A stretch of DNA of 64,000 nucleotides from Phoronis australis (lineage: Eukaryota > Phoronida > Phoronidae), in the NCBI GenBank assembly GCA_002633005.1, contig NMRA01000319.1, positions 379,925-443,924 of the forward strand, given 5' to 3'. A model generated the notes under the pieces. The model saw nothing but the letters and a program-made list of their open reading frames with translations, searched no databases and was not told the origin of the DNA. Position 1 is the stretch's first letter; each line of letters starts with the position of its first letter. This document shows, piece by piece, positions 50,901-63,543 of this stretch. Both the position numbers and the translations under genes were made by a program.

Positions 50901-51879
50901 AGCAAGACTTGAATCTCGCTGTATTTATCCACTACACTGCAACATACGTCAAGCAGTTTTCTAGTCTCATTTTTATGCCTTTGGTGTTTTTCATGTTTTT
51001 TATGGGTAACTTGCTTTTTTCAAGTATCTGCATTTACTGATTTACTAAGTGATTGCGAGAACCCTTGAATGCTGTTTTATTCAGACCTTTATCCGATACA
51101 GTTGTTTTTAGCCTTTCATTTGCTCTGTGTTTTTGCGGTGCTGCAATTTGGCGCAGTAAGGCTACTTCATCTAGTTTTTGATGAGCTTACATTTGAGTGG
51201 TTAAATCATGTTTTCTTATGTTCCGTTGCTGAACTATTGCTTGGATATCCCAATACATCTAAAATAACCCAAAACTTTTCAACAAAAGCTCATTCAAGAT
51301 TTCGATGTGCTTGTGTTTAGGAAGTCTCTCTACTTGGGTAAATTTAGAGTTGATCAAGAAATAGGAGGTGCGTACCATTTCTTCTTATCTATTTAAAGGC
51401 AATCATCCTACAATTGCTTTACCAATACCAAGTTCTCTGCCATAGCGTATTTTCAGAAGTTAAGAGAATGCTCTACAAGAAGATCTTGAAAAGCAAGCAT
51501 TTTCACATTCAATTTTTTTCAGCATTGGTGAGATACTATTGTAAATAACCCTGAAAGGATTAGTCATCCGCCAGGAAATTACTGTGGCCTACAGGTACCC
51601 AATTGTGACCACAAGAGGTCTTCAAGACTAGCATCAAATTCAGTGGCTTTCCCTCAGTAAACACCCTGTTGGTTTAGATCCCATAACTAAACTGGTTCCT
51701 GTTTTCTTGTAAAACACTCCTTGAAATAAAACGTGGTCAAGTGTGTTGATTTGAGGCAAGTTAGTTGCCATTTGCCAATGTAACTGTGACATTTTGAAAC
51801 ATGATCACTAGATGGCGGTAGGATAGCTAGTGAACAGCGTTTTTCAAATGTTCAAAATTTAACCAAATATTGTTTGATA
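41956..51879 (+). other. srGAP intron 1, 42-52 kb
   Basis: No exon or RNA gene could be supported. A cluster of GGTTATAAC motifs lies at 45170-45300. Short stretches such as CACAAAAATAACTGCC (41138) belong to a diverged interspersed repeat also seen near 52744 and 57360. Confidence 0.4.
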
Positions 51880-52015
51880 ATAGTTCCGCAATACAAACCA
51901 TGATAAAAGTAAAGTAAATTTTCATGGAAAGTTAATGTTGTTGAGAAATATGATTAAATGAAATTTTCACCTGCCAGCCATATTGTGTCCTAGACTGAAG
52001 AACTTTTACCGTACT
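51880..52015 (+). repeat. Diverged direct repeat, copy 1
   Basis: Shares with 52825-52960 the order ACAAACCATG, GTAAATT, TTGTTGAGAAAT, AAATGAAATTTTCACCTG, GCCATATTGTGTCC and GAAGAA. It is an old, same-orientation repeat. Confidence 0.7.
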
Positions 52016-52824
52016 TGAACATTCATCTGTAAAATGACCATTGACCGATTTGTGGCCAGAGTCATGGATTTAGACAGATTACATTTTATTTTAGTAATTA
52101 AAAGAGTATTTGAATAATGTTGTCCTCTACTTAAATAGGTATTGCGTTCAAAACCTCTAATTCCCTGAAAGAAAACAGATTTCTTAAATTCCTTCCATTT
52201 TACCTTGTTATCACTGAAAATCAAGGTCTCTCTGTATCAGAAGATGGTCATTGAGAGATGTTTCGACCAGTGTGCTGTCTACATACTTGTGTCTATTGAT
52301 TTCTGGTGCCATTGATGGTCTGTAGAAGACCATTCAGTCTGGGTGTTCAAGTGCAATTAAAAGTTCTCATTAACGAGAAGCTTCTCGTCTCCGTTTGCTA
52401 TTGGCAATTAATGTTTTAAGCTGTAACATTGAAACAATGATTAAGACCCTATGTTTTAGGGGGTGTTCACACCTAACGTCGTTCCTACAGTTAGAGTGTT
52501 TATTGCCGAAGTCGTGAGTTTTAATTGCTCATCACCAGTGTCATTGAATGTGATCTTTTTCTGCTGTTCCTTACAAATTTTACAAGTGCTCAGTTTGACC
52601 ACCCACGCACGGAGCTGTAACCATGACACAGTTATAAATTTTAAAGACCCTTTCCTACTACCCTTGGCGCTTCGTTGTTTGTGGGAGGCTCAATCAGTGG
52701 GAATGCTTAAATTCGGTCTTGGGTGGTCTAAAATTCTTCAATTTCGGACAAAAATAATTGCGAAAATTGACAAAATTTGTATTTGTTAGAGACTTGCTCA
52801 ACATTTTACTGAACGTTGCTTGGT

Positions 52825-52960
52825 AATAGCTATGCTGTACAAACCATGCTAAAACCATAGTAAATTGTCCTGAAAAGTCATTTTTGTTGAGAAATTTGGC
52901 AAAATGAAATTTCACCTGTCGGCCATGTTGTGTCCCAAATTGAAGAATTGTTCACCGTTC
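52825..52960 (+). repeat. Diverged direct repeat, copy 2
   Basis: Partner of 51880-52015: ACAAACCATGCTAAAACCAT, then TTGTTGAGAAATTTGG, AAATGAAATTTCACCTGTCG and GGCCATGTTGTGTCCC. Preceded at 52744 by CGGACAAAAATAATTGC, which also begins the related stretch at 57358. Confidence 0.7.
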
Positions 52961-53090
52961 TTCAATGTAAACAGGTGAATTTAACAGCGAAGTGTCGACA
53001 CAGCGCTCTGGCCCTGTTTTCAAAACTTTCCATTCTGGCAATTCAAGATTCTACGTTTAACTCAACTCGCAAAACTCTTTGTGTGCAAGA

Positions 53091-53460
53091 GTGCTTTCCC
53101 ATGAGGGGAACTTCGGTTTATCGAAACTTCTTCGAAACTTCGCTTGCTTTTGCCACTAGACAGCAGTATCAAAGTTAGCACTGAATGGCAATTCAGTCAC
53201 TGGTGTAAACGCTAGACAGCGCAGTTCAATCATACTCTCAAAGGAATATTTAGTGGTGGTTGCGACCTCTACTGATAACTTCACCGAAATTTCTCTCTGT
53301 CCTTTCCCACTACACCAAAGTCGCGGTGAGTACCGAAGCTTCGCTTTTAAATCCTGCTATTTTCATTGAAGTTTTGCTTGCAGATTAACTACCAGAGTAA
53401 ACCTTTCCCACTTAAACAAATTTCGGTAAAGGCAAAGTTTTGCCTCTAATGGGAAAGCAC
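53091..53460. mobile_element. DNA element with GTGCTTTCCCAT ends
   Basis: The left end GTGCTTTCCCATGAGGGG and right end CCTCTAATGGGAAAGCAC form inverted repeats over 370 bp, with internal CGAAACTTCG-type motifs. A partial relative lies at 37633-37692. No coding sequence. Confidence 0.7.
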
Positions 53461-53548
53461 AGATATTAGATGATTGAAGTTGCAGCCAATGGCAGCTGTG
53501 ATACCAGTATTTACCTTCTCTGTGTGGTAGGCTTGATTTACCTTTAAG

Positions 53549-53743
53549 GGCCTTTCATACTAACGTCGACGCGTCGATGGTTTGGGGAGTTGCGGTCAGT
53601 ATGAACGCTTAACTCCGGTCCTGGATCGCAGTTAAGAGCTCCAGTTAACATCGCAGTTAATAGGTGGATTTAAGACCGCAGCGTCGACGCTGCGGTGCAG
53701 TATGAACGCTTAACTCCGGTCCAATCGAAGTTATCGCCAGGTG
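53549..53743 (+). mobile_element. Left part of a CCTTTCATACTAAC-ended element, cut by the gap
   Basis: GGGCCTTTCATACTAACGTC matches the end of the element at 31197-31697. It contains two copies of CAGTATGAACGCTTAACTCC (53612 and 53698) and a palindrome GCAGCGTCGACGCTGC near 53681. It runs into the N gap, so its right end is unknown. Confidence 0.6.
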
Positions 53744-54218
53744 NNNNNNNNNNNNNNNNNNNNNNNNNNNNNNNNNNNNNNNNNNNNNNNNNNNNNNNNN
53801 NNNNNNNNNNNNNNNNNNNNNNNNNNNNNNNNNNNNNNNNNNNNNNNNNNNNNNNNNNNNNNNNNNNNNNNNNNNNNNNNNNNNNNNNNNNNNNNNNNNN
53901 NNNNNNNNNNNNNNNNNNNNNNNNNNNNNNNNNNNNNNNNNNNNNNNNNNNNNNNNNNNNNNNNNNNNNNNNNNNNNNNNNNNNNNNNNNNNNNNNNNNN
54001 NNNNNNNNNNNNNNNNNNNNNNNNNNNNNNNNNNNNNNNNNNNNNNNNNNNNNNNNNNNNNNNNNNNNNNNNNNNNNNNNNNNNNNNNNNNNNNNNNNNN
54101 NNNNNNNNNNNNNNNNNNNNNNNNNNNNNNNNNNNNNNNNNNNNNNNNNNNNNNNNNNNNNNNNNNNNNNNNNNNNNNNNNNNNNNNNNNNNNNNNNNNN
54201 NNNNNNNNNNNNNNNNNN
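53744..54218. other. Assembly gap (475 N)
   Basis: An unbroken run of N. Open frames called through it have no meaning. Confidence 1.
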
Positions 54219-54636
54219 TGAAGGATGTCAACATTTCTCTTAGTACGAAATAATGTTATCTATCAGGTAACTAATCTATATATTCCTAGACCTTAGGCTG
54301 GTGTGGTTATAACGATAAAGAGTGACTGCCTCATCTCAGGGGATGTACTACCTGGGACAGGTATGTGCTCATCCGGCAGGTGTGTCCCTCACGTTATCAA
54401 GATGTTGTGATGTGATCTAGTTTTAGTCTGGCGAGGTCACTTAGTTTTCAGTGGGTGGAGGACAGATACATATGTTTAAGCTCGGATGGTTGTGCTTCCC
54501 AGTTCTTGTGATTTCAGTTACTCTTTGAGTCATTGTTCATTTCTGTTATGTACTGTTTGCCATGTAGGTGCAACGTAATGAAGTGACCTGCATTTATATA
54601 TGATGCGTGGTATTTTGCCTGATGAACGTTCAACAC

Positions 54637-54792
54637 CATTGGCGGATCCAGTGGGTGACAAGCGGGTCTGGGCCCCTTCTTTTCTCTTGGTTTCAGTGAT
54701 ATCAAATGTGGAATTTTCAAATTGTTGACTTGGACCCCCGTTTAAAAAATCCTTGATCCGACCCCCTTTTAAAAATCCTGGATCCGCCACTG
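54637..54792. mobile_element. 156-bp MITE with TGGCGGATCCAG ends
   Basis: The ends CATTGGCGGATCCAG and CTGGATCCGCCACTG form a near-perfect terminal inverted repeat around a short T/C-rich interior. Similar ends (CAGTGGAAGACCTAGGAT and AAATCCGCCTATG) bound an element at 60863-61162. No target duplication is evident. Confidence 0.75.
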
Positions 54793-57700
54793 AGCGTCAC
54801 CAACAATTCATACGCGAAATATGTGTAGATTAAAGCGGTGCTAAAATCCAGTGTTGTTATTTTTACTTCTTTGCGGCCATTGTGTCGTCAGATATCTACT
54901 GTCAATGGTGTGGGATTATAGTGAAATGACTCGCATGTACCTGGATAAAGCCGGCATTGCAAAGTGTTAGAATGAAACACGTCACGCATCATCTCCGTTG
55001 GGTCTGGTTGTCCTTGTTGCAAGTGGTGAATTGTATTGTGATGGCGATACAAATACCACTGTAACGAAAATCAGGGAAGGAGAAGATGGAAGGTACGTTG
55101 GAATCTCAGAAATTTAAGATGTGAAGGGCAATTTTATTTAAATTTTATTTAAATTGTCTTTTGTCAAAGATAAGTAGATCTAGCACAAAATAAAGGCTTT
55201 ATCAGTCTTGAGTTCTGTAGCATAGCTATCATCACAAGTTGTTCTGGAGTGTGCGCAACAATGTTAGATGCCTTTGAATTTGGAGAGGGGGCCCATTTTG
55301 TTTATTACTGCCTGTAATTTGTGGGGTTTTACTTTGGTATACATATGTCGTTCAGCAACGACTGTGAAGCTTGATGACCAATTACAACCACTACCATGTT
55401 GGATTGCCTTTCGAAAGTTCACTGACACAGACTATATTGCATATCTCATCCACTTACCAAGGCTACTCCACTAGGCAAACAAGCCTTCGATTCAGTTATA
55501 AGCTTACTAGGAGAAATGCTTGGAGGTATCTTCGTGCTAAGTATTGGCTGCCTTACTAGATCTGGCAGCCATTGAAGTCGCTTTGCCATCTCAACACCCC
55601 TGTAACTAGAAAGGTTCCCTCCCTATCTGTGCTGCGGTCTCGCTGCATTGGTGCTCTTGCCATTGCCCTTGATGCACTTCCATGTGACCCCAAGCGAATA
55701 GGGCCAACCCAGATTACACAACAATAGAACTCTCCTTTGTCACGGAGATAAGAAAACGTTTGACCTCGTGTTGGAAATTGGGCACATTTTCGTGTCTCAT
55801 TGATGTTGGGAAGGCAGAGAATTTCAGATCATGCATCCACGCGTATTTGTCTAGTTTATCCAACTTTCTCATGTCGGTGTTACAGCTCATAGCACAGTAG
55901 TAATACTTCATTCGCAGTGGAAACACAAATAAAGTACTGCAACCGAGAAAAACTTATAAAGAATCAGATAACAAATAACATGTAAAACTCTAATGCCAAG
56001 AGAATGAGGCACCAAATGTGCCTGACGGATGTTTACGGCATTGTGGGTAAGTACAGGGTCGGCCCTGTTGGATGCAATGGCGCCTTGTCAATGTCGTTAG
56101 AGAAGACTCAAAACTTGTTACAAAAGAAAATGCAATTTCCCTAGAATCATTTCGAGTTGGGAAAGATTTAAAGCAATCTATGGCTTCCAGTGGCGTACCT
56201 CTATGCACGAACAGTACTCAACGGAATGTGAAATTTGCCCAAAAACTTGCGTAGGATCAGGCCCTTTCCGATGTGTCTCTGTATCCATGTTGTGGTGACA
56301 CCGACAGGTCAAGATAATGTATCTGTCACTTGACAAGTCTGTATTGGACATAGACAACGTTTCATTTGAGCAAAGGGAGATCTTGCGAAACCTGAATATG
56401 CTGGATACATATTCTAGCAAAATGACAGCCAGTGAAGTGATTGGTCGGTGAGGTTGGAATGTTGCATTATGGGATTGAATCCACTTTTTAACTTCAGTAA
56501 GCAGAGGCATTTTGGGGCAAGTGTATGTGTGTCGTAGGGTCCACAGAATGCAATCGTGGTTTGATGAACTTGTGACATCATATGACATTACCCTGGTGTG
56601 TATTGTGGTAGTTATCTCCCTTGTCCTTTGTCAGTCATGCTGCCCTGACTTCTCTGCCAGCAGGCATCGTGGGAATTTCTTAGTGATGCCCATAGTAAAT
56701 CTGATGAAAATCTGATTAGCACTAATGTTAAGTAACTGACTTGAAACTATGCCAAGTCAGCTGTTACTTATAAATGAAAACATAATGGAGGTTTTAGCTA
56801 GCTCAAGTGTGTAGTCTAGACTGACAGTCACGGGGCTGCTGTCTTTTGTCCAAAAGAATTGTTCAAACCAGATTAGGGACCAAGAATTTTTTTATGGGAT
56901 TATGAGTGAATGTGAGTTTAAAATTAGGTCTCTCTTTGAGAGTAGTTTGTCTTGGAGAACTGTACCGGTTCTACTGCTATGACAGCATGTTTTGATGTGT
57001 TTGTTGTCATGGTCATTGTTATACCTGTTCGGTTTTAACACATTTTGAAAATCCCAAGAGAGTTTCATGTTTGAGGAACAAATGATATTTTTAGATTCAG
57101 TTTGACTATGCATACATGCTGCATTGCTTCAAGCTGGAGAAATGTATCGTCAACAGTCATTATCTGGGTTTTGCCAACAGCACTAATCATGCCTGAATTA
57201 GTTATATCTCAATGCAAAAGATGGCAGCACTGGCCTGTATCTTGGTCAGGCCTGATCAGCACTATTGTTGCTCCCTGTGTTTTCATAAGCCTGTTGTGAG
57301 GCTTCAGAACTTAACATGAAGAAGTGTGTTTTTGTACTAAGTAACACTAAATCAATTTCGGACAAAAATAACTGCCAATATTGGCCTTTTTGTCATTTTT
57401 AAGGGCTTCCAACAGTGTTGCGAATACCTCTATTTTTTCAAAACTTTCTCTGACGCTAGGTTTGGTGAACAACTTGAACATGAAAATGCATAGGTGATGA
57501 TGCATATGTTGCTTGGAAAAATTAACTCAAATTTATCTTCTCAGCCATATTAAACAACCAAAACTAAGGTTTTCATCACCAAAGTTAGGGATGTCTTTCT
57601 CTGTGTGTCGTTTTAAATTTAAATTTTAAAGTTGACTTCAAATTTGGTTAATATTCATTTTGGGAAATCTGTTTAAACTGAATTTCTTCCCGCAGTTTTG

Positions 57701-57845
57701 TCGTTAGTGTTGGAATCCTGAACTGTAGTGCTTTGAGGTTTGGAAATATTACCGCGCTTATCCGATTTTAAATTGATGCTGAATGAGCCAGCAGTTACTC
57801 GAGCAATAGGCAACGTGTACACGTGACCTTTTTGAATTTTGAATA
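54793..57845 (+). other. srGAP intron 1, 55-58 kb
   Basis: No gene supported. Frames at 55268-55559 and 56178-56588 (minus) are open but show no known domain or exon structure. Confidence 0.35.
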
Positions 57846-58240
57846 GTGACGTCCGCACACAGACATATCCTGGAACAAGATACTCATGCAACGAGTTGTC
57901 GCTAGGTTTGGATGTAGTGCGGACGCTGTTTAAACTAGTGCAACTTATCCCACTTTTTACGACTTACTCCACCTCATCGAGGTGGGGTAACTTGTTCAGA
58001 TAGGGTAAACTGTGCCACTTCTAATCGCTGTGTTCCCTACAAAAGTGGGGTGGGGCAGAAGTAATTTTCAGCCACGGTTACATGTAGATGGGTTTTTGCG
58101 CGCCGTACTCGCTTTAGATGTTCATTGTCACGCACAGAGCGACAACTTGCACCTAACCCTAGATATCGAATATGTATGTGTGGACGCTCCACTTTAAAGT
58201 GGGGTAAGTTGTTCTGTGGTAGGCTGTGTGTGGATGGGAC
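57846..58240. mobile_element. Nonautonomous DNA element with CACACAGA ends (copy 3)
   Basis: Related to 20103-20502: GTCCGCACACAGACATATCC at the left, GAGTTGTCGCTAGGTTTGGA and AAACTAGTGCAACTTA inside, and GCTGTGTGTGGATGGGAC at the right. It lacks the 19-bp tandem repeat. Confidence 0.75.
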
Positions 58241-58414
58241 TATTGTTAGATTTGGCCGACCTGAATAAACTTAGAAGACTTTAAATCTTAAGTCGCTGAT
58301 GGTATCAGCGTTATTGCTGAAAATGGAAACGGAAGCCTATCTAAGTGAGGTGCATTATGGGACAGATTTTATCAGATTCAAAGGTCCAATTCGATATTCG
58401 ATTTTTAGCCAGCT

Positions 58415-59713
58415 CATCATGGTGAAATGCAGTTTTAAATTTAAGTCAATAGAAGTTTAAAGCAAAAATTCGAGTAAGCGACATGTTTAAGTCTTAAACC
58501 TCACAGTATATTTATAAAAATGTAAGTTTAAAGCCCTCATGCATTGAAACATGGTGCTGCGCAATGTTTGAGCTCTTCTGAGTCATGTTTAAAATCTTGA
58601 GTCACGTTTAAAAAGCTTAAAGCCTATCTTGAACGGTAACTCTTGTAAACTTGGATCCTACAGTATGTTAAGAGCATCACTCTGAGCCCACTAGTGCCAT
58701 AAATTGTCAAATGTAACGAACTGTTTGGCATATTGGTTTGCTTTTGTCTATGTCACATCGAGAATCACCTTTTAATTCAAAAATCTGCGAATAACACCCG
58801 CACGTAATGGTGTTATGTTCAGACCCCTATTCAAAACAACTGTTATAGACCTCTTTTTGTTTGCGCATGGATCTCGTGGTGATGCAATAAGGCGGGAAAG
58901 GCCGCTTCACCTATCTTTTGACGGGCCTACATTTGCGTACTTAAATTCGCGTTTTTCTTATTTTGCTAAGGCTTTGCTAGGAGTACCTGGTTAGCCCAAT
59001 GCATCTAAAATAACAAAATTCTTTTGAAGTTAGGCTTTAAATTTTGTCTGCTTTACAAGATGTATGATTGGAATACCTTTGAAGAGTGGCACTTACTTTT
59101 ATTTTTTATTCTTTTGCTTCAAAAATGTAAGTAACAAAAATAATGTGGAGCTTCAAATGTTGACATAAATTTGCGTAAAGGAAAATTAGGACGCGAAAAC
59201 ACGGTTCGCAGTTGTCACCTTGTTTAGAACTTCGCTTCAGAAAAAACGTGTGTTTGTTGTTGATGACAGCAGTTTGATGAAACACACCCGAGATAAACTT
59301 AATGACTGTGTAATTACTCCTGGCTCAGGTACAAATTGTTTGCTCGTCACTTGATTGTTTCGCAAATGCTTTAGGATTGGCATCGCGGTGGTCTGTTTGT
59401 CGACTTCTCGTTTCCAATTTAATTGTCATATGAAAGTTAGCATGGTTCGCAATGTGCACAGCCCAGTGGCAGACCTAGGATACCATAAGGGGGAACCCAA
59501 CATGTTGCCTCGGGGAATTGGGCAAAGCGCTATTGTATGTGCACAGGCGGCCCGAAAGATGCGGGGGCCGGGGATGTGGACTTTCTGTTCAGAAAATCTA
59601 TCGGTGGACCAAAAAAACCCGCCGCAATCTGGGATCTGAGCCCCCCCCCATCCGCTACCGGTCCTAGTTACTGAACTCAATATTTCCTCACGCTGTTGCT
59701 GTTTCATTTTGCT
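58415..59713 (+). repeat. 1.3-kb direct duplication, unit A
   Basis: From CATCATGGTGAAATG to TTTCATTTTGCT, closely matching unit B. It lacks about 87 bp present in unit B at 60737-60823. A single N follows at 59714. The frame at 59355-59639 arises from repeat sequence. Confidence 0.9.
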
Positions 59714-59714
59714 N

Positions 59715-61112
59715 CATCATGGTGAAATGAAGTTTAAAGCAAAAATTCGAGTAAACGACATGTTTAAGTCTTAAACCTCACAGTACATTTATAAGAATAT
59801 AAGTTTAAAGCCCACATGTATTGAAACATGGTGCTGCGCATTGTTTGAGAAGCTGTTGTGAGTCATGTTTAAAATCTTGAGCCACATTTAAAAAGCTCTG
59901 AGCCATGTTTAAAATCTTGAGCCATGTTTAAAAAGCTTAAATCCTATCTTGAACGGTAAATTTGGATCCTACAGTATGTTAAGAGCATCGCTCTGAGCCC
60001 ACTAGTTCCATAAATTGTCAAATGTAATGAACTGTTTGGCGTATTGGTTTGCTTTTGTCTGTCACAGCGAGAATCACCTTTTAATTAAAAAATCTGCGAA
60101 TAACACCCGCACGTAATGGTGTTCTGTTCAGACCCCTATTCAAAACAACTGTATAGATCTCTTTTTGTTTGCGCATGGATCTCGCGGTGACGCAATAAGG
60201 TGGGAAAAGCCGCTTCACCTATCCTTTGACGGGCCTACATTTGTGTGCTTAAATTCGCGTTTTTATTTTGCTAAGGCTTTGCTAGGAGTACCTGGTTAGC
60301 CCAATACATCTACCGTAAAATAACAAAATTCTTTTGAAGTTAGGCTTTAAATTTTGTCTGCTTTACAAGATGTATGATTGGAATACCTTTGAAGAGCGGC
60401 ACTTACTTTTATTTTTTATTCGTTTGCTTCAAAAATGTAAGTAACGAAAATAATGTGGAGCTTCAAATGTTGCCATAAATTTGCATAAAGGAAAATTAGG
60501 ACGCGAAAACACGGTTCGCAGTTTTCACCTTGTTTAGAACTTCGCATCAGAAAAACCGTGTGCGTGTTGTTGATGATGGCAGTTTGATGAAACACACGCG
60601 AGATAAACTTAATGGCTGTGTAATTACACCTGGCTCAGGTACAAATTGTTTGCTCGTCACTCGATTGTTTCGCAAATGCTTTAGGATTGGCATCGCGGTG
60701 GTCTGTTTGTCGAGTTCTCGTTTCCAATTTAATTGCCAAATTGTTGTCTGCGGATGTGAAAATCCAATAAACCTATCAACTGATCATCTTTGCGGTGTAT
60801 TCTTGCATCGTTTTACCTTTGTTGTCATATGGAAGTTAGCATGGTTCGCAATGTGCACAGCCCAGTGGAAGACCTAGGATACCATAAGGGGGGACCCAAC
60901 ATGTTGCCTCGGGGAATTGGGCAAAGTGCTACTGTATGTGCACAGGCGGCCCGAAAGATGCGGGGGCCGGGGATGTGGACTTTCTGTTCAGAAAATTATC
61001 GGTGTACCAAAAAAAACGTCGCAATCTGGGATCTGAGCCCCCCCCCCTATCCGTTACCGGTCCTAGTTACTGAACTCAATATTTCCTCACGCTGTTGCTG
61101 TTTCATTTTGCT
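59715..61112 (+). repeat. 1.3-kb direct duplication, unit B
   Basis: Colinear with unit A. It has an additional internal copy of a GAGCCATGTTTAAAATCTT-like phrase near 59900 and the extra 87 bp noted for unit A. Frames at 60530-60877 and 60790-61215 are repeat-derived, not genes. Confidence 0.9.
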
Positions 61113-61162
61113 TGCAACAGCCAAAGGGGGGCCTGCCCCCCCCCTCCCTAAATCCGCCTATG
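60863..61162. mobile_element. Element with CAGTGG..GACCTAGGAT / AAATCCGCCTATG ends
   Basis: About 300 bp ending in long G and C runs. The ends resemble those of the 54637 MITE. The unit A copy begins at about 59462 but is cut off at the duplication junction before its right end. Confidence 0.6.
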
Positions 61163-63420
61163 CAACTTACTTCGCTCTGTCTGTTCCAAATCTCCATTGT
61201 GGTGTACATGCTTAACCCTTGCTTTTTAATACAAAATTATTATTAATTAGTGAGGAAATTGATCTTGCCACACTGATATCAACTATTCTAAATTGGAGAT
61301 AAACAATATAAAGGCGGTGGCCTATTCAATTTCAATAACACGCAAGTTCAAATCACAAAATTTTCAAAATCAACTTAAAAATTCAAAGCACATACCATCG
61401 TACAGATTAGGATATAGAATCTCTGTTTATTAAAACATTGTTAAATCGGTGATTTTTGTTAAAAAAATTTTAACTCATTGTAATTTCTTAAATACAAGTG
61501 GCCAGAAATAGATTCTAGATGGTGGGATCTTCCTGACCACCCCCTGGGGCCTGTATCTCGGTGAGTATATAGCCAAAAGTTTTTTTTTTGTCCTTTGGTT
61601 TTGGCTTTTAGTCTAACCAAGCAGGGTATGTATTTGTCTTTTGGCTTCAAGGTGTAGACAGGCTTTCCAACTTTTAGCCCAACCTGTTCTTGTAAAACGA
61701 ATCAAACCTTCTGTTGACTGATTTTTAGCTAAAGACAATAGACTCTTCAAGAAACGGTGACGTCACATTTTCCATCCTTATTAGTCTGCTATGGAGTGCT
61801 ATGATCCTTTGGGAAAGTTTTGGATTTGCTTCATTTAGTTTTTATATACTTATTTTCCAAGAATTTTTATTCTGGAATCACTATGCAAATTTCCCGCATT
61901 TTGTGCAATGTCTTAACTGATTAATTACAATGTTCTCTTGTGGACCATGTCTGGAAAGATGGAAGTGATTTGTTGACTCACCCGGTGCTAGTGCACCTGC
62001 TTAAACCAAACATTACGTAATCGCCAGTCTTTGTTGGGCCTGAATGTCTAAATCCCTGCTGTATTTATACCCCACCTACCCCAACCAAACAGTCTTTGTG
62101 AGGGGTTATTCCCCCTCCAAAAAGACTCATTGTTGGCCAGGGGAAGCTAGGTCAACTTCATGAAGATACAGTATCCTGCTGTGTATTGACACATTTGCCT
62201 TCAACCAGCATAGTGCTGGACAGTGTGATATGTTCTCACATGCAAACACAGTGTCTTAGAGATGCTCATGTTTGCTCCGAAGATTTGCATCCAGGCTGTG
62301 AGACCAAAACCCGATACTTCCTGTGTGTCTTGGTGAGAGAAGGAAGTGAAATTTCACACCACACAAAGGAAGCCATCAAGTCTCAGCTTTGGCTACTGCA
62401 GTGAACTTAGAGTGTGATCATCGCTAAACAGATCTGAGGGTAATATATTTTGCCACAATATTCGCGATTACCATTGTTGACTGAGCACTGATGGGTGGAC
62501 AGAAACTAAAGCCCTTGGCTGCAATTGATACAATTTGGTGACATTGGGATCATGTGCTGAGAAGGCTTTATCAGTTGTGTCAATAAAGTACATCAGCAGT
62601 GTTGATTTAATTGTTTTTGTTAGCACCCTGCCATGGGCTTATTTGGCTGATAACTGGTGACCTTGAGGGAGGAAACTCACTTGGATCGGATCGTTGTGTA
62701 CAGTTATGGTCAGGAATAATTGGGTTACGCTGGATTCTAATAGAAGACTGATTTTAAGTGCCACATGTTGCATGGGCTGAAGTGACCTTGACTTTGCGAC
62801 CTTTATTGGATTTGTGTCTGGAAGAGTGATGTGAACTATAAACTATTCATTCTAACTATTGAGAGAAGTTTGGCTTTTATTTGGTGGAATCTATGTTGGC
62901 GTGGCATTGATTCGAACGAAACGGCTGAGAAGTTTGTACTTGGACAAAGAACGCTACAAGCATTTGGATTGTAACTTATATTTCCATTTCCCTTGGTCAG
63001 TGTTTTCAATTACAAAGTGCAGGTCATGTGGTCACCACTAAGTGAGAGACCCCAACACTGAGCTCTAGCTGGTGTAATTAGTTCAAGACTGCCATGAGCC
63101 CTGGCTGAATCTGGTATTGCCATAGCAACCCATTTGCTGGAATTTCATTGGTAGTTGGACTCCCTTGGTCTGTTTGCTCAGCTTTGACTGGTGAATTGTT
63201 TCCCTCTGTGTGGGATGCATGGGTTTGTCAGTGTGGCTCTGTTAGAGCAGTAGCGAATGCTGTGTACATTTGTGCTGTAGTGGCAAAGCTGGAGTTTCAT
63301 ACCCAAGCTCTGTGTTGGTCTTATAGGTGCTTTTGTGTGGTTCTGACCAATACTTAAAATCTGCATAGTTGACTTGAACTGCGTGAAGTTTTGCTGAAGG
63401 TCAGTCATGTACTGAGAACT
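61163..63420 (+). other. srGAP intron 1, 61-63 kb
   Basis: No gene, RNA or clear repeat recognised. Confidence 0.4.
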
Positions 63421-63443
63421 GGTAAATGTATGGTGACAGAAAG

Positions 63444-63543
63444 ATGATGGAGGAAAACAGTCTGTCCGTCAATCGTAGCACCCCCTTTTCGAGGGGTTCT
63501 TCATTCCGACATTCCCGCCGCCGACCTACAAGCATATTTTACA
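63444..63543 (+). CDS. Candidate alternative first coding exon, basic Ser/Arg-rich
   Basis: ATGATGGAGG begins a frame reading MMEENSLSVNRSTPFSRGSS then FRHSRRRPTSIFY, followed by a strong donor GTAAGT at 63544. An in-frame TAA lies at 63423-63425 and no good acceptor lies between it and the ATG, which favours a first exon. It ends in phase 1, the same as the srGAP exon at 28034, so it could splice to the same downstream exon. The composition is unlike the surrounding AT-rich intron. RRRPTS fits a basophilic kinase site. It could belong to a different gene or be chance. Confidence 0.4.

Noticed and set aside
53695-54253. Frames of 167-182 codons
   Set aside because: Almost entirely N.
56178-56588. 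136-codon minus-strand frame
   Set aside because: No recognisable domain, no splice signals, and an overlapping plus-strand frame is also open.
60790-61215. 141-codon frame, and similar frames at 59355-59707 and 60530-60877
   Set aside because: They lie in duplicated repeat sequence with homopolymer runs; both strands are open and no protein domain is seen.
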